Shown here one piece after another: positions 37,130 through 47,426 of a stretch of 64,000 nt of DNA. The DNA comes from Whitmania pigra. Lineage: Eukaryota > Annelida > Clitellata > Hirudinida > Haemopidae. The translations under genes and the position numbers were made by a program. The notes below the pieces were generated by a model. The model was given only the letters and a program-made list of their open reading frames with translations. It had not been told where the DNA came from and made no database searches. Position 1 is the stretch's first letter, and each line of letters opens with the position of its first letter. The stretch spans positions 137,501 through 201,500 of the forward strand of contig JAJTWR010000051.1 in assembly GCA_021613335.1 (NCBI GenBank), given 5' to 3'.

Positions 37130-37850
37130 TTTTTAAAGAAAATTTGTCCTTTTTTATACCAAGTGCAGAAAATCTATTACATTTTAGATTATAAGATCAT
37201 TTTAGGAACATTCATTGCATATGTTTGATTCACAACTTAAGCATTGTTTTCACGTTTCCATGACTACATCGATGAAAATAAACATTAAGAAAATAGACAA
37301 TGTTTTTATTTTTTAGAACAATCAATAAGGTACACTAATAAATTTTCATAAGACTACAGTTTTTTTATTCTAAGTTATCGTGAAGATTTTTCACCTGCGT
37401 CTGTTTGAAGGGTTATTTAAAAATGCAATTCTTACGTGTTTCCGCCTATTTCTGAGGCGCTTCTTCTTTCTCGAAAAATGTCTTTGTGAAATTCAAGTTT
37501 TTGGCGTTAATTACTCGGATTGCTGAATGGCTTTTTGTGAAGGAATTTTAAAAATAGCTGCAGAATCACTAAAAAAAATGGTTTTAATCTGCAACTTCAT
37601 CACGAATCTTACATTGTTTATATTGCTTACTGACTTTGTGACGAATAAATGATTGGAGGACTACGTCAGATCATGAATGGTGAAGGTCATCAAATTAAAT
37701 TTGTTTGCTGAAGTCAAACAATTTGTGAAACCACTTATTGACTTTTATTAAGGTGATTTTCAAACTACTAATTGTCTAATTAACTAATTCTAATAATGGG
37801 GATACTATGTTAAAGCAGCTTAAAATGGACAAGCAAAATAAGTTGTAATT
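37130..37850 (+). pseudogene. Decayed lectin copy (upstream spacer fused to last-exon tail)
   Basis: From about 37150 the sequence follows the lectin upstream spacer (ACCAAGTGCA..., CACGTTTCCATGACTACATC). Near 37478 it jumps directly to the end of the last coding exon (CTTTGTGAAATTCAAGTTTT, encoding LCEIQVFG-Y-D-C-stop) and continues into the downstream flank. All PAN exons and most of the fucolectin domain are gone, so this is a deletion derivative of the tandem array. Confidence 0.8.
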
Positions 37851-39580
37851 GTGATATTTAAAAAAAAATTGGGTCTTGCATTAAAAACACAGCTATTTTG
37901 TCGTGGTTGTTTTGACGGGGCTGTTTTGTCCTGGGCTAATTGTAGCATACAGTTACACAGTTTATTACAAATTGTAGTGTACAATTTCTCCACAAAAATA
38001 TATTAAAAATGTTTTAAACAATAATTTAGCATTTCTAACTTTTCGAACCACAACATGAGATCGTTGAAGTAATAATGTCCGCAGAGCAATTTTGGTGCTT
38101 TTCTGTCTTTGTCTTTGAAAAAATGTTTTTGAAAAAACTCTTTTATTGAATTTTCACAAAAGGCGTCATTCATTCAAAAGTTTTGAATATTTTGGAATTA
38201 AATTTTTAGTTGATGTAAAAAAATGGAAGTGCACAAGTTAGCTTATGGATATTAAATGTTAGTTGATAAAATTATTATATTCTGAAAACAATTAAATGAA
38301 ATTGTAATAATATGCATTTGATTTTCAAAATTTATTATGTTTTCATGTTTTATTATGCACAAATTATTAATTATGATTACATTGAAAAGATAAATTGTTC
38401 TAAACATAATTCTTATTACTAATATGCAGACGACGGTTGCTTGGGCATCTATTTCATGAATTAGAATGCAGGCGTGCAGGTAGAAGATTGGTTCCAACAA
38501 AGAACTCTTCATCTGTTGGGGAACAGTTCGAGTCGTACGTATTTTTTCATGATTTGAAAATCCATTCTCAATATTTTGAATTTTTTTCTTCTTGGCGTCA
38601 TCAAAATTTACATCAACACGGTAAAACAAAGTCAACAATGAATGACAGCCAAAGGATGCCCGAAGGGTAAATGTACCCGCTAAGAAGCAACCTATAAATT
38701 TATTTTAGAAATCTATTTATAATTTTCATCACGTCTAGTTAATTCTGTTTTACATCATTGTATCATCTGCAGCAGTAGTAGTAATAGCAGTAGTTTTAGT
38801 ATTTTATTAATGTCCCCAGCATAACTCTGTGAGTTGTATCATCCTTGTATTTGTTGATATTTATGTGACCAACTCAAGAAATGATTCGTTAAAACAATGT
38901 ACGTCAATGTTAAATCTTTTGATTCGAGGTTTAAAAAAATATAAAATGCCGCTTTAGCAGCTTTATTTCATTTGTCAATATTGAAAAATTATTAAATATT
39001 TGTAGCAGATAAGTGAGTTACACAAAGACAATCCAAAAAATTTAAAACCGATATTTTTTTAGATCATCGTCGTTATTTGGGGATGGGGCAATGTTCCCCT
39101 GCCTTTAGACTAGAAGGTCATCTCCTCACGTTGTGCGAGGGTTGGCTCCCTCTGGAAAAAGCTGAAATGACGTCTCTGCTTTAGATACTAAAATATTTAT
39201 TAAATTCTGTTAGGTGTTGGCATGGAAATATGGTAATGAGTTGAGTTTGATTCAACAATTTTTACAATTAAAAATGTAAAATAAAAGAATGATAGTAAAT
39301 TTTCCGTAGCGCCCTTAAAAAATTAAAAAATTTTTGCACAATGGAAAAAGTTGTATTCAATTGAAAATGATAGAATCAGAATTTTAGATGTGATTTTAAA
39401 ATTTGCATAACAAACACTTTACAAATAACAAACTTTCTTTTGTTCCAATGATTCGAAAAGATATATAATAAAGTTTCAATGACATCCGTATAGGCATTTT
39501 AATGTTACCTAACTAATTTTGGAAAGCATATAAAAAATTTAAATACAAAACAAACTCTAAAGCTCTAATTGAATTAAAAG
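37851..39580. other. Intergenic region with repeat fragments
   Basis: No gene recognised. Contains a GGGGCTGTTTTG repeat word (37905-37950, see 46205-46320) and a dispersed repeat family A copy (39085-39185). A 128-codon minus-strand ORF at 38252-38638 is AT-driven and shows no domain. Confidence 0.5.
39085..39185 (+). repeat. Dispersed repeat family A, copy 3
   Basis: Shares AAGGTCATCTCCTCACGTTG-type and AGCTGAAATGACGTCTCTG segments with 20590-20750. Confidence 0.55.
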
Positions 39581-40995
39581 ATGTTCTTGGTGTATCTGAT
39601 AATTCTGACTAGATTCATGTGCATCTTGGCAATGGAAAGGACAAACGAGTTTGTCAGAGTGACCAATGAACGTGGGAATGCCCAGTGCATTACTAACAAG
39701 TCTGATTCTCTGATCACTAATGTCAGAAGTGTCAGACAATGCGCCGAAATCTGTTCCAAGAATTTGCCATATTCATGTATAAGGTATAACGCTGAATAAT
39801 ACGTAAGTTAGTAATTGTTAAGCTTATGAAGCTAACCATTGTAATGCAATAGTTTTAAAATTTAAAATTTTAATTTGTTAAGTCGCAAAGCAATTCAAAC
39901 AATTACAGGTTGAACTACAGAAAAATAAGTGGTTCCTGTGAATTGTACACCTACTGGAGAGAAGGTTATTCCATGTTGGATTCCAATCCCAATGATTGTG
40001 TTTCATTCTTGAATAAAGGTTATGTACTAATTGATTATTAACAATTTCATTACTTGTTGATTAACCTTGCAAGCTGTCATTTATTTGTGTAGCGCCATAA
40101 CCATAAGCGTTAGGGACGCTCAACCATTTGAATAGCGCCGCATCCAAGGAACGCTTTATGTCTGAACCCTTTGACCGGCGGCGAGACACCACCGGCTTCC
40201 GAGTTTCAGAGCTCGTACCTCCGTAGGTGCGACGAGTAGTTGTACCTGATTGATAGTAACAAAGCCATAGCACTAACGATTAAAAGTAATATTTAAAAAG
40301 ATCATCTTACTTATTAAAATACTGGTGCATTAACTAAGCAATACATAAACCATCTAAGCTTGCCCGCTTGCAAGCTTCTCGTACATAGCAGCCTTCAGGA
40401 GGTGTTACGCATTGGAGTTAGGAAGATGGAACTTCACAGATTCCTTGCAACGTTGTCACGACATCAATTCGCGTTCCTATGCTGTTATCGTTGAACCTGA
40501 CACTGAGATAAGTGTCATTCTTGCGTTTTACAATTCCATCAACTGTAAGTTGAAAATTTAATTCATTAATGACAATCTAGCTTTCTCGGAATAACTTGAA
40601 ATAATTTGGGCTGACATTTATAATGCAATGCACAATTATTATTTAAAACCATAAAGAATTCACAGCAGTACAGCATAATTACAACATAATACGTAATTTT
40701 AGTGTTACCATTTGTTTCATAATTTTTGCTAATAATTCCAGCTACAAGATGTCGAAGTCCTAATTTCGCTTCGCCTGACATTTGGACTTCAGGAAGAAGA
40801 TTATTTCCCGGTTCAAATGTTCACGTTTGGGAACCATTTCCTGGCCAATTGATAAAATTTGGAAAAAAGACATCCTGGGGTATTGGTGAACCAAAATTTG
40901 AAAACTGTGTCGCTTTGTCGATATTAATGAGGCCTGTTCATGAAAAGTGTTTTCTTGAGAAATGCGTCCTCTGTGAGATAGATATCATTTATTAA
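39581..40995 (+). CDS. Secreted PAN/Apple plus C-type-lectin-domain protein
   Basis: Four exons: 39581-39783, 39909-40018, 40389-40544 and 40742-40995; phases agree and give 240 residues. Residues 1-17 (MFLVYLIILTRFMCILA) are a signal peptide. A PAN/Apple-like domain follows (about 25-105): RSVRQCAEICSKNLPYSCI, then LNYRKISGSCELYTYW. The remainder is a C-type lectin fold start, CYALELGRWNFTDSLQRCHD and YAVIVE, and its end, WGIGEPKFENCVAL and CFLEKCVLCEID. The usual Ca-site triplet (EPN/QPD) reads EPK, so canonical mannose/galactose binding is uncertain. A secreted recognition or adhesion role is inferred. It shares the PAN-plus-lectin plan with the fucolectin genes upstream, but by a different lectin fold. 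Intron 2 holds a GC-richer SINE-like repeat. Confidence 0.8.
40092..40165 (+). repeat. SINE-like dispersed repeat, copy 2
   Basis: Located in intron 2 of the PAN-C-type-lectin gene. Shares GCGCCATAACCATAAGCGTT-type start, CTCAACCATTTGAATAG and a CATCCAAGGAACGC end with copies at 2461-2535 (reverse) and 46945-47025. Confidence 0.6.
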
Positions 40996-43900
40996 AAAAA
41001 AATCTTGAAAATCATCTATGAAATTATCTGAATTATCTTGAAGCAAACAATTTGTTTATAATATGTCTAGTGTACAGGGTTTAATAATGGATTCATTACG
41101 TATATCTAGTGAGATGAGATATTCATGAGGAATCTTATGCTAATACATTAATTTATTTTTTTATGTAAATTTTTCAGTAAATGAATGAATGTTGTAAATT
41201 TGAAACCAGTTCATTGGAATTGTAAGAAATACGATTGCAATTTAATTTCTGCATAAATGCATGCTCTTTCACTTTCTATTTTATGTCCAGTGTTACACCT
41301 TCAAGTAAAATAAGAATGATCTAAGAATTAGTTATGCTGAACGCATTAATAAGACACTACTATCATCGGTAACATTTAATAAATTTGCCATTTAATAAAA
41401 CGAAATTATTTTAATCTGACAAAACAATAATTTTATAATATTTCATCATTACATTATTTGTTCACAGTGATACAATGAAATTAGATGTACATTTTCTTAA
41501 ATAAAAATTTCATTCTATGAAACTATGACTATTATATTTTAAATATTGTAATGTTATTTTTGCACCATTGCACATTTATTTAATAAAAATTTCGTTCTAT
41601 GAAACTATCACTATTATATTTTAAATATTGTAATGTTATATTTGCACCATTGCACATTTATTTGCACTATATTAATTAATGTTTGAAATAAATATCATAA
41701 TACCAGCTTGGTGTTGATAAGATTATCTGCTTGATAAGGCGAACGTACACCACTTTAATTATAATTACTTTAAATATCTGCCAATGTAATAAAGTCATAA
41801 AAACATTTTAACTTCATGACTAATCACATATGACAATACGACTTCATGAATAATCACAAGCAATATGACTAATCGTTAATGTTGTTCCTAAAAAACGTTC
41901 AATGCCTTCAGAAATTGCATTGTTTAACTCATCGGTGCACTGAAATGATATTTTGTTGGAAACTCAATTAATTCAAATTTAAGTAATTTTCACGACTAGT
42001 TAATAATAAATGGTTTAAAAATTAAGTTTATGCCGAAAGTGAGACAAACCGAGGATAGCTGCTTAGATGACCTCCCGCGGATTAAAATACAACCTATTGG
42101 TGGGTGTCCTGACCCAAACCCTGGTTTCTCCATTGAAAAACGTACATTCAATAATATATATAAAAAACAATTTTCTGAATAAAAGTGAACTGAAATAGAA
42201 TTAGAATTGAAAAGAAAAAAAATGCATGGAAAAAATAATTTAAGGGCAAACGAAAAATATACAAAAGCAACTAAAATTAAATTATTTAAACATTTTTTTA
42301 AAATATGAAATACATTTAAAAACTAAGTAAAAATGGACATGAATAATTTAAAAAATATAAAAACAACCAGTAGGGTCCATTTTCTAACGTCTTTCAAATT
42401 AAATTCATTCTGCAGTTAGATTTAACTTTTAGAATAAATGTACTGAGAATTTTTTTATTTGATGTAATGCAAGTGTAATGTCCTTCTTCACACTATTTAC
42501 TCGAGTTCTTAGATAAAATGGCTGACTAAAACATCCGTGGAATACATGCGGCTGATCGTAGCAACTGTCTCCCTAGATTTGAATAAATAAACTAGAGGAC
42601 AGAATTGTATTTCGAATTCGATATTATGGTTGTGGACTTGTCAAAATTGTAAAACAACCGGTAAATTGGTGAGGCAAACCGATAGAAAAGGAAAGAATAT
42701 AAATCGACCGTCAGCAGTAACACCTAATAGAGGCATAGAATTTCCGGAAGTAGTTCAACCGCGTAATGTTACAGTAATTTGCGGAAATAGTTGCATCGAA
42801 CGTGAATCAACTATGGACACAATTCAAAAATTTACGGCAACAATTCAACTATTTACTGCAACAACCAATCCCTTTTCATCCTCAATTCAATGTTCTGAAG
42901 AAGCATCTCAGCTGCCAATATTATCAGCTCGGTTAACTTCAACAATTATTCTGGAAGTGCTATAAACAGTTTTTATTGATTTATCATTGCATATATCTAG
43001 GAGTATGTAATTAATACTGTTGCATTTAAATAAGTAAATAATCATTCTAATTATACTTTATAATTAATTTAGTAATAACAATAAATTTAATCACAATTTA
43101 ATTTAATAATAATTAATTTAATTACAAATAACGGAAGATTTCTCTCGGTTTGATATTCCACGGAAATGGAAAGTATTGAAAAGAGGAAAAAAACAGAAAC
43201 AATCACAAACCGCGATGGAAAAGTTTTCAAGTAATTATTGTATTTATTAATTATTTTCTATATTTATTTATTAATCACAATAATTTTTATTATATACTTT
43301 ATTTAATAATTGATACATTATTTTACAAAAATTGTTTATTTTATAAGTATATCTAATGTACTGTTACATTAGGTTTGTTTAATTAACTTGTTAAAAATCC
43401 TATATACTTGCATTACTATATAAAGATTTGAGAATAATTCTTTTATTTTAATCGCTGCAATATTATTTATAAATAAGGCTGGCTTTAGAAAATTTCGTCA
43501 CGTTTTCCATATGTTGACTTAAATTTCGAGTCAACATGTTAGCACATCGCCGTGGATTTTGAAATAAATTTTACTTTTTTCTTTCATCAACTGATTTATT
43601 TTTTGTATGGAAATCTTTCTTTATTCTTAGTCTACCCTTGCCTCAAGATAATTTTGAAAAACGCTGTTCAATTGCTTTGAAGTTCACAGAGTGTTGAAGC
43701 AATTTTCCTCGTCAACCATTCATTCGCTGTTCTGAAAACAAAGATTCTAAGAAACCAAAGTCAGAAAGTCATTCTTTTTTGACAGCCTTTCCATCAAAAT
43801 AATAGAAGGTATATTTTGGTTCAAATGATACTTTAGCATTATCTGTGAAATTCAGACATTATTTTATTTGAAATTATTATAATGGTAGTTACGACATAAT

Positions 43901-44589
43901 TATCATCGACAACATCACCATCATTATCATCATCATTGTCACCTCTGAAGCTCCGCGACCGTTGTCGACGCCATTTCTACCACCAATATTACCAAAAACA
44001 ACTGATATAAGCGTCAAACCAAACTTTATTACAACTTTAAATCACGTCAACTGCCACAAAACTAAACTCTTAACTATAACTCTAACTCTAACTAACTCTC
44101 CTATTCGGGCTCGTCGAATTAATTATTTAAAAATATTCATCTGCGCAGATATAGAATCATTTAAATAACAACAAATCACAACCCACGGAAATAGGCTACT
44201 GCGCATTAGAATTAACCAATTAAAATTCACAAAATTAGGTTCCTAAAGGATCAACTAAAACGCCTCGTAACTAATTCGTAGTTCTATTGAAATATTTTAC
44301 AAGCAATTGTCTAACGATAACACAATGAATTAAAAACGGTCTTCTAGACCCAGTCGTGACAATCATCACCATCATCATCATTTCCACCATAAATATCATT
44401 ATTAAAGGAAATTCTGTTCGTCTCGCCAACACCAGAATTGAGCTATCCAGCACCATAAAACTCCTCGGGTTACCCTTGACAGCACCCTCTGCCTCGATAT
44501 GCACGTTTTCACTGTGGTTCGAGTAGTAGAAATATCAATTATGGGCTTTACGCCACACCAGGCACCTTATTACTTCTTAGTTGATGTGG
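40996..44589. other. Long AT-rich intergenic region
   Basis: No conserved gene recognised. Contains an 82-bp tandem duplication (41501-41664) and an unexplained 111-codon ORF (42630-42965; MWTCQNCKTTGKLVRQTDRK) with no domain. ATC-rich simple sequence lies at 43895-43945 and 44360-44400. Confidence 0.5.
41501..41664. repeat. 82-bp tandem duplication
   Basis: Two head-to-tail copies, the second starting at 41583; both read ATAAAAATTTC(A/G)TTCTATG ... TGCACCATTGCACATTTATT. They differ at only a few positions by eye, so the duplication is recent. Confidence 0.92.
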
Positions 44590-44810
44590 CCGCGGCTCTC
44601 TGTCGTTGCCTTATCTTGTCAAGGCTCGACTTATGCAACTCCCTTCTACATCAACTATCCTCTGCTTCTCTCCTGAAACTGCAGAAGATTCAAAACAAAG
44701 CAGCCCGACTGCTGTCGACGCTGAACCAACCGAAGCATTGCGAGTACTGTATTGGTTTCCAGTCGTTGAAAGAATTAAGTTCAAGGTTGCTCTCCTCGCG
44801 CATTAACAGA
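44590..44810 (+). mobile_element. CR1/L2-like reverse transcriptase fragment (frameshifted)
   Basis: One frame encodes LSRLDLCNSLLHQL and LLKLQKIQNKAARLL, and a second frame continues with RVLYWFPVVERIKFKVALL. These are the consecutive C-terminal motifs of CR1/L2-type reverse transcriptases. A frame change is therefore needed near 44735. A short decayed relic. Confidence 0.8.
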
Positions 44811-45507
44811 GTAATTGGTTTCGTTCAACTTCTTAATTATTTGCAATGCTGCTATGCAGATTCATTGACAATTGATCAAATCTTTTAAATTAATTTCATT
44901 TAACAACCACATGTTGCGCACTGATCGCCTGTCCAGTTCTTTTGAAAAAATACAATTTTATAGAAGTAAATAGTATTTAATGAGTAATATTAATTAAAAA
45001 TTATTGTGCATTCTGAACCTTTCTTTTATTGCCCATTTTATGGATTTGATCCAGTGAAGTTTTATTTTTAAATAAATAGTTTAATTTTGCAAAACAATGA
45101 AATGTTCAACTGTAATTTTAAGTTCCTTTGCTTTAGACATATAATCTGTCCAGATATATCCTTGGATCAATTTCTGAGAAGGAAGTGAAGCTAGTGCCTA
45201 AGACTTCAAATTATACTTTGAAAACTTTCAAATTCCCAAGAGATAAGTTTTTCAATGATGGGTTTTATTAAAAATATCCTTAGTTGATTTTATAACTGAT
45301 AAGTTTTTCTGATTTGATTAATTATTAAATAATTACGTTATAATTTCAGCAACATGTAGCTATTGCACTGCATTGCAAAATTGCATAGCCTTATTATATT
45401 TTGTTATTACAGTTACAAGTATTGAATTTAAGCTATTTTTCGCATTACGAAATGTATATCAGTAGAAATGGGATAACAATATTTAATTGCAATTTATGTG
45501 GTTGCAG
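44811..45507. other. AT-rich spacer
   Basis: No feature recognised. Upstream exons of the PAN-like exon at 45508 might lie here but none could be supported. Confidence 0.4.
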
Positions 45508-45779
45508 GTGATATATGCTGGAAGAAATTTACTGGTAAAAGGATCAAAGGACTGACTAATATATCCCTTGATCCTCGCAACAATTGCATGACATATTGCC
45601 TCGGATGCAAGATTTGCACTTCTGTTACCTACGATACATCGACAACTCCAAATTGTTGGATCCAACTTGCCGCTGATGCAGTACATGTCGATTATAATTA
45701 TCTCCAGCCTTCAAATACGTCTATCAGTTACTTACTGGATAAAGTGTGTCTGTTCCAAAAGCAATATCTTAAGAAATGA
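45508..45779 (+). CDS. Isolated terminal exon encoding a PAN/Apple-like domain
   Basis: The open stretch follows a good acceptor (GTGGTTGCAG) and encodes about 90 residues ending at a TGA: DICWKKFTGKRIKGLTNISL, NCMTYCLGCKICTSVTYDTS, NCWIQLAADAV, VCLFQKQYLKK. The spacing of cysteines and the C-SV-Y ... CW pattern are PAN/Apple-like. No matching upstream exon with a signal peptide was found, so it is the last exon of a gene I could not assemble, or an orphaned exon. It lies 4.5 kb from the PAN-C-type-lectin gene. Confidence 0.5.
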
Positions 45780-46204
45780 CGAGGTAAATATGTTTTTTGT
45801 TTACAGATGTTCGAAGTTCTATTTAATGTTATATTAAATATTCGAACAAAGTAGGATTGAGCTTTCAAATAATCATGTTTGAGAATAAACATTTCTTTTG
45901 AATAATTATTTTGTTACATTGAAATTAATATTTTATAAACAATCATTTATTTTCTGCATGATGTGTTTTCAAATGTGAATTTACTTTATTGTTACTTTTA
46001 CAGCTTTCATCGAACTATAAATGGTTAGCTCGATCTAAGAAACACTCTTCCCTTATTAAAGTAAATGAATTTTTAAAACTTTTTAAGTTCATTTATAACT
46101 TAATTAACTAAAATTCTTTAAATCTTAATAAAGATAAAATGCACTTTAGTCAATTTAATTTAACCTTATGTGGACATGTAACAATCCAACCAATTTTACC
46201 TCTA

Positions 46205-46320
46205 TTTTAACGGGGTTGTTTTGATGGGACTATTTTCGGCCAGACCTATCTTGTTGCCGGGCTATTCTGACGGGGCTGTTTTGACAGGGCTATTTTGTCA
46301 TGGGTTATTTTGACGGGGTG
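46205..46320 (+). repeat. Tandem GC-rich word repeat (GGGGCTGTTTTGAC-like)
   Basis: Five degenerate, consecutive copies of a roughly 18-20 bp unit of the form GACGGGGCTGTTTTGACAGG in otherwise AT-rich DNA. A two-unit version lies at 37905-37950. It resembles the ends of a DNA-transposon family, but no coding part is present. Confidence 0.7.
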
Positions 46321-46380
46321 CCACAAGTTGTTATGTATGAGGTCAGGACACAATGCGTTTTAGTGTTTCAAACATTTCAG

Positions 46381-46512
46381 TGGAATGCTTTTTCATATGT
46401 CAGTCGACAATTTAATAATGCAGCACCAAGGATGCCTGGTGAACCAAACCCTCCTATCGATGGCTTCGTACATTGGGTTCAAATGATTTGTCCAAAGGCT
46501 TGGATAATTTAA
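46381..46512 (+). pseudogene. Exon-like ORF, family uncertain
   Basis: After an acceptor (ACATTTCAG) the frame WNAFSYVSRQFNNAAPRMPG, then EPNPPIDGFVHWVQMICPK, runs to a TAA. The W..R-PGEPN..-DG..HW pattern faintly recalls a C-type-lectin end. No partner exons found; perhaps a relic. Confidence 0.25.
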
Positions 46513-46944
46513 TGTTTTCTATGGTACATTGCTTCTGACCTTAATTGATTTGACAGACATTCTCTAATAACATTTAAATGATTTTTAATTAACATGTAAT
46601 TTTTTGTAATAAGTTAATAAGATTTTTTTAAGTTAGATAAAAACGACACATTACGGCAGTTCTATTAAAATAATAGAGCTGCAGATCGAATAAAAAAAAT
46701 GAAAAATCTTAAATATTTAGAATCAGCTAGTACAGTTTCTGCATTGAGAATTGGAAAATTATTTAGAAAATGCATGACTTCTTTCAGTGGCGTACCAAGG
46801 ATTGGTGGCAGAGGCTGTGCGCCCACCCTTTTTCCAGTTTTTCTGCTTTTTCCATTGAATGATCAGACTTCAAATTGCCATTAGGTATAACGTATCGATT
46901 GACATAAAACATAAAGTTATAAGATAAGATGCGTTTATTTTTAT

Positions 46945-47025
46945 AGCGCTGTTAGAGTAAGTGTCAGGGGGCTCAACCATTTGAATAGAGCCTCGACCGA
47001 GATGCGCTTTTTGGCTGTGCAATAT
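46945..47025 (+). repeat. SINE-like dispersed repeat, copy 3
   Basis: TTTATAGCGCTGTTAGAGTA start, GGGGGCTCAACCATTTGAATA core and a CGACCGAGATGCGCTTTT-like end, matching the copies at 40092-40165 and 2461-2535 (reverse). Confidence 0.6.
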
Positions 47026-47426
47026 TGGTCGCGAACAAGACACGTAACGAATGTTGCCTTTTAAAATGTGCACTCGACGAATCCAAAAACCTCTGCTCTG
47101 AAATGGGGATAAGCATGGAGCTCAGCTCTTTCATTCACGAACTGCCGTCATCCTTTCATCAAATCTAATCTAGAAAAGAAATTCCGTCACAAAGGAAAGG
47201 TGATACTGCTGATGAAAAAATGGATTTTTAAGAGTGTTGTGTATTTAATTATTTCAGTGTATGAATTAAATATAACTGGATTTTATTTATTTTCTAGGGA
47301 TTATCTAGTGCGATGCAATTTTATGTAATCATCACCATTGTTGTCACGTTTTTTAAAGAAAGTTCGTAACAGGTAGTACCGCTGTATCCACTCGAAACAA
47401 GGAAATTGGAACTATCTCTTATTTAA

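Larger units (their letters stand above)
45780..47426. other. Intergenic region with repeat fragments
   Basis: AT-rich. Holds the GGGGCTGTTTTGAC repeat (46205-46320), an exon-like ORF after an acceptor at 46380 (46381-46512) and a SINE-like copy (46945-47025). No complete gene seen. Confidence 0.5.

Noticed and set aside
44499..44888. 129-codon ORF as an independent gene
   Set aside because: Contains the frameshifted CR1/L2-like RT motifs; a retroelement relic.
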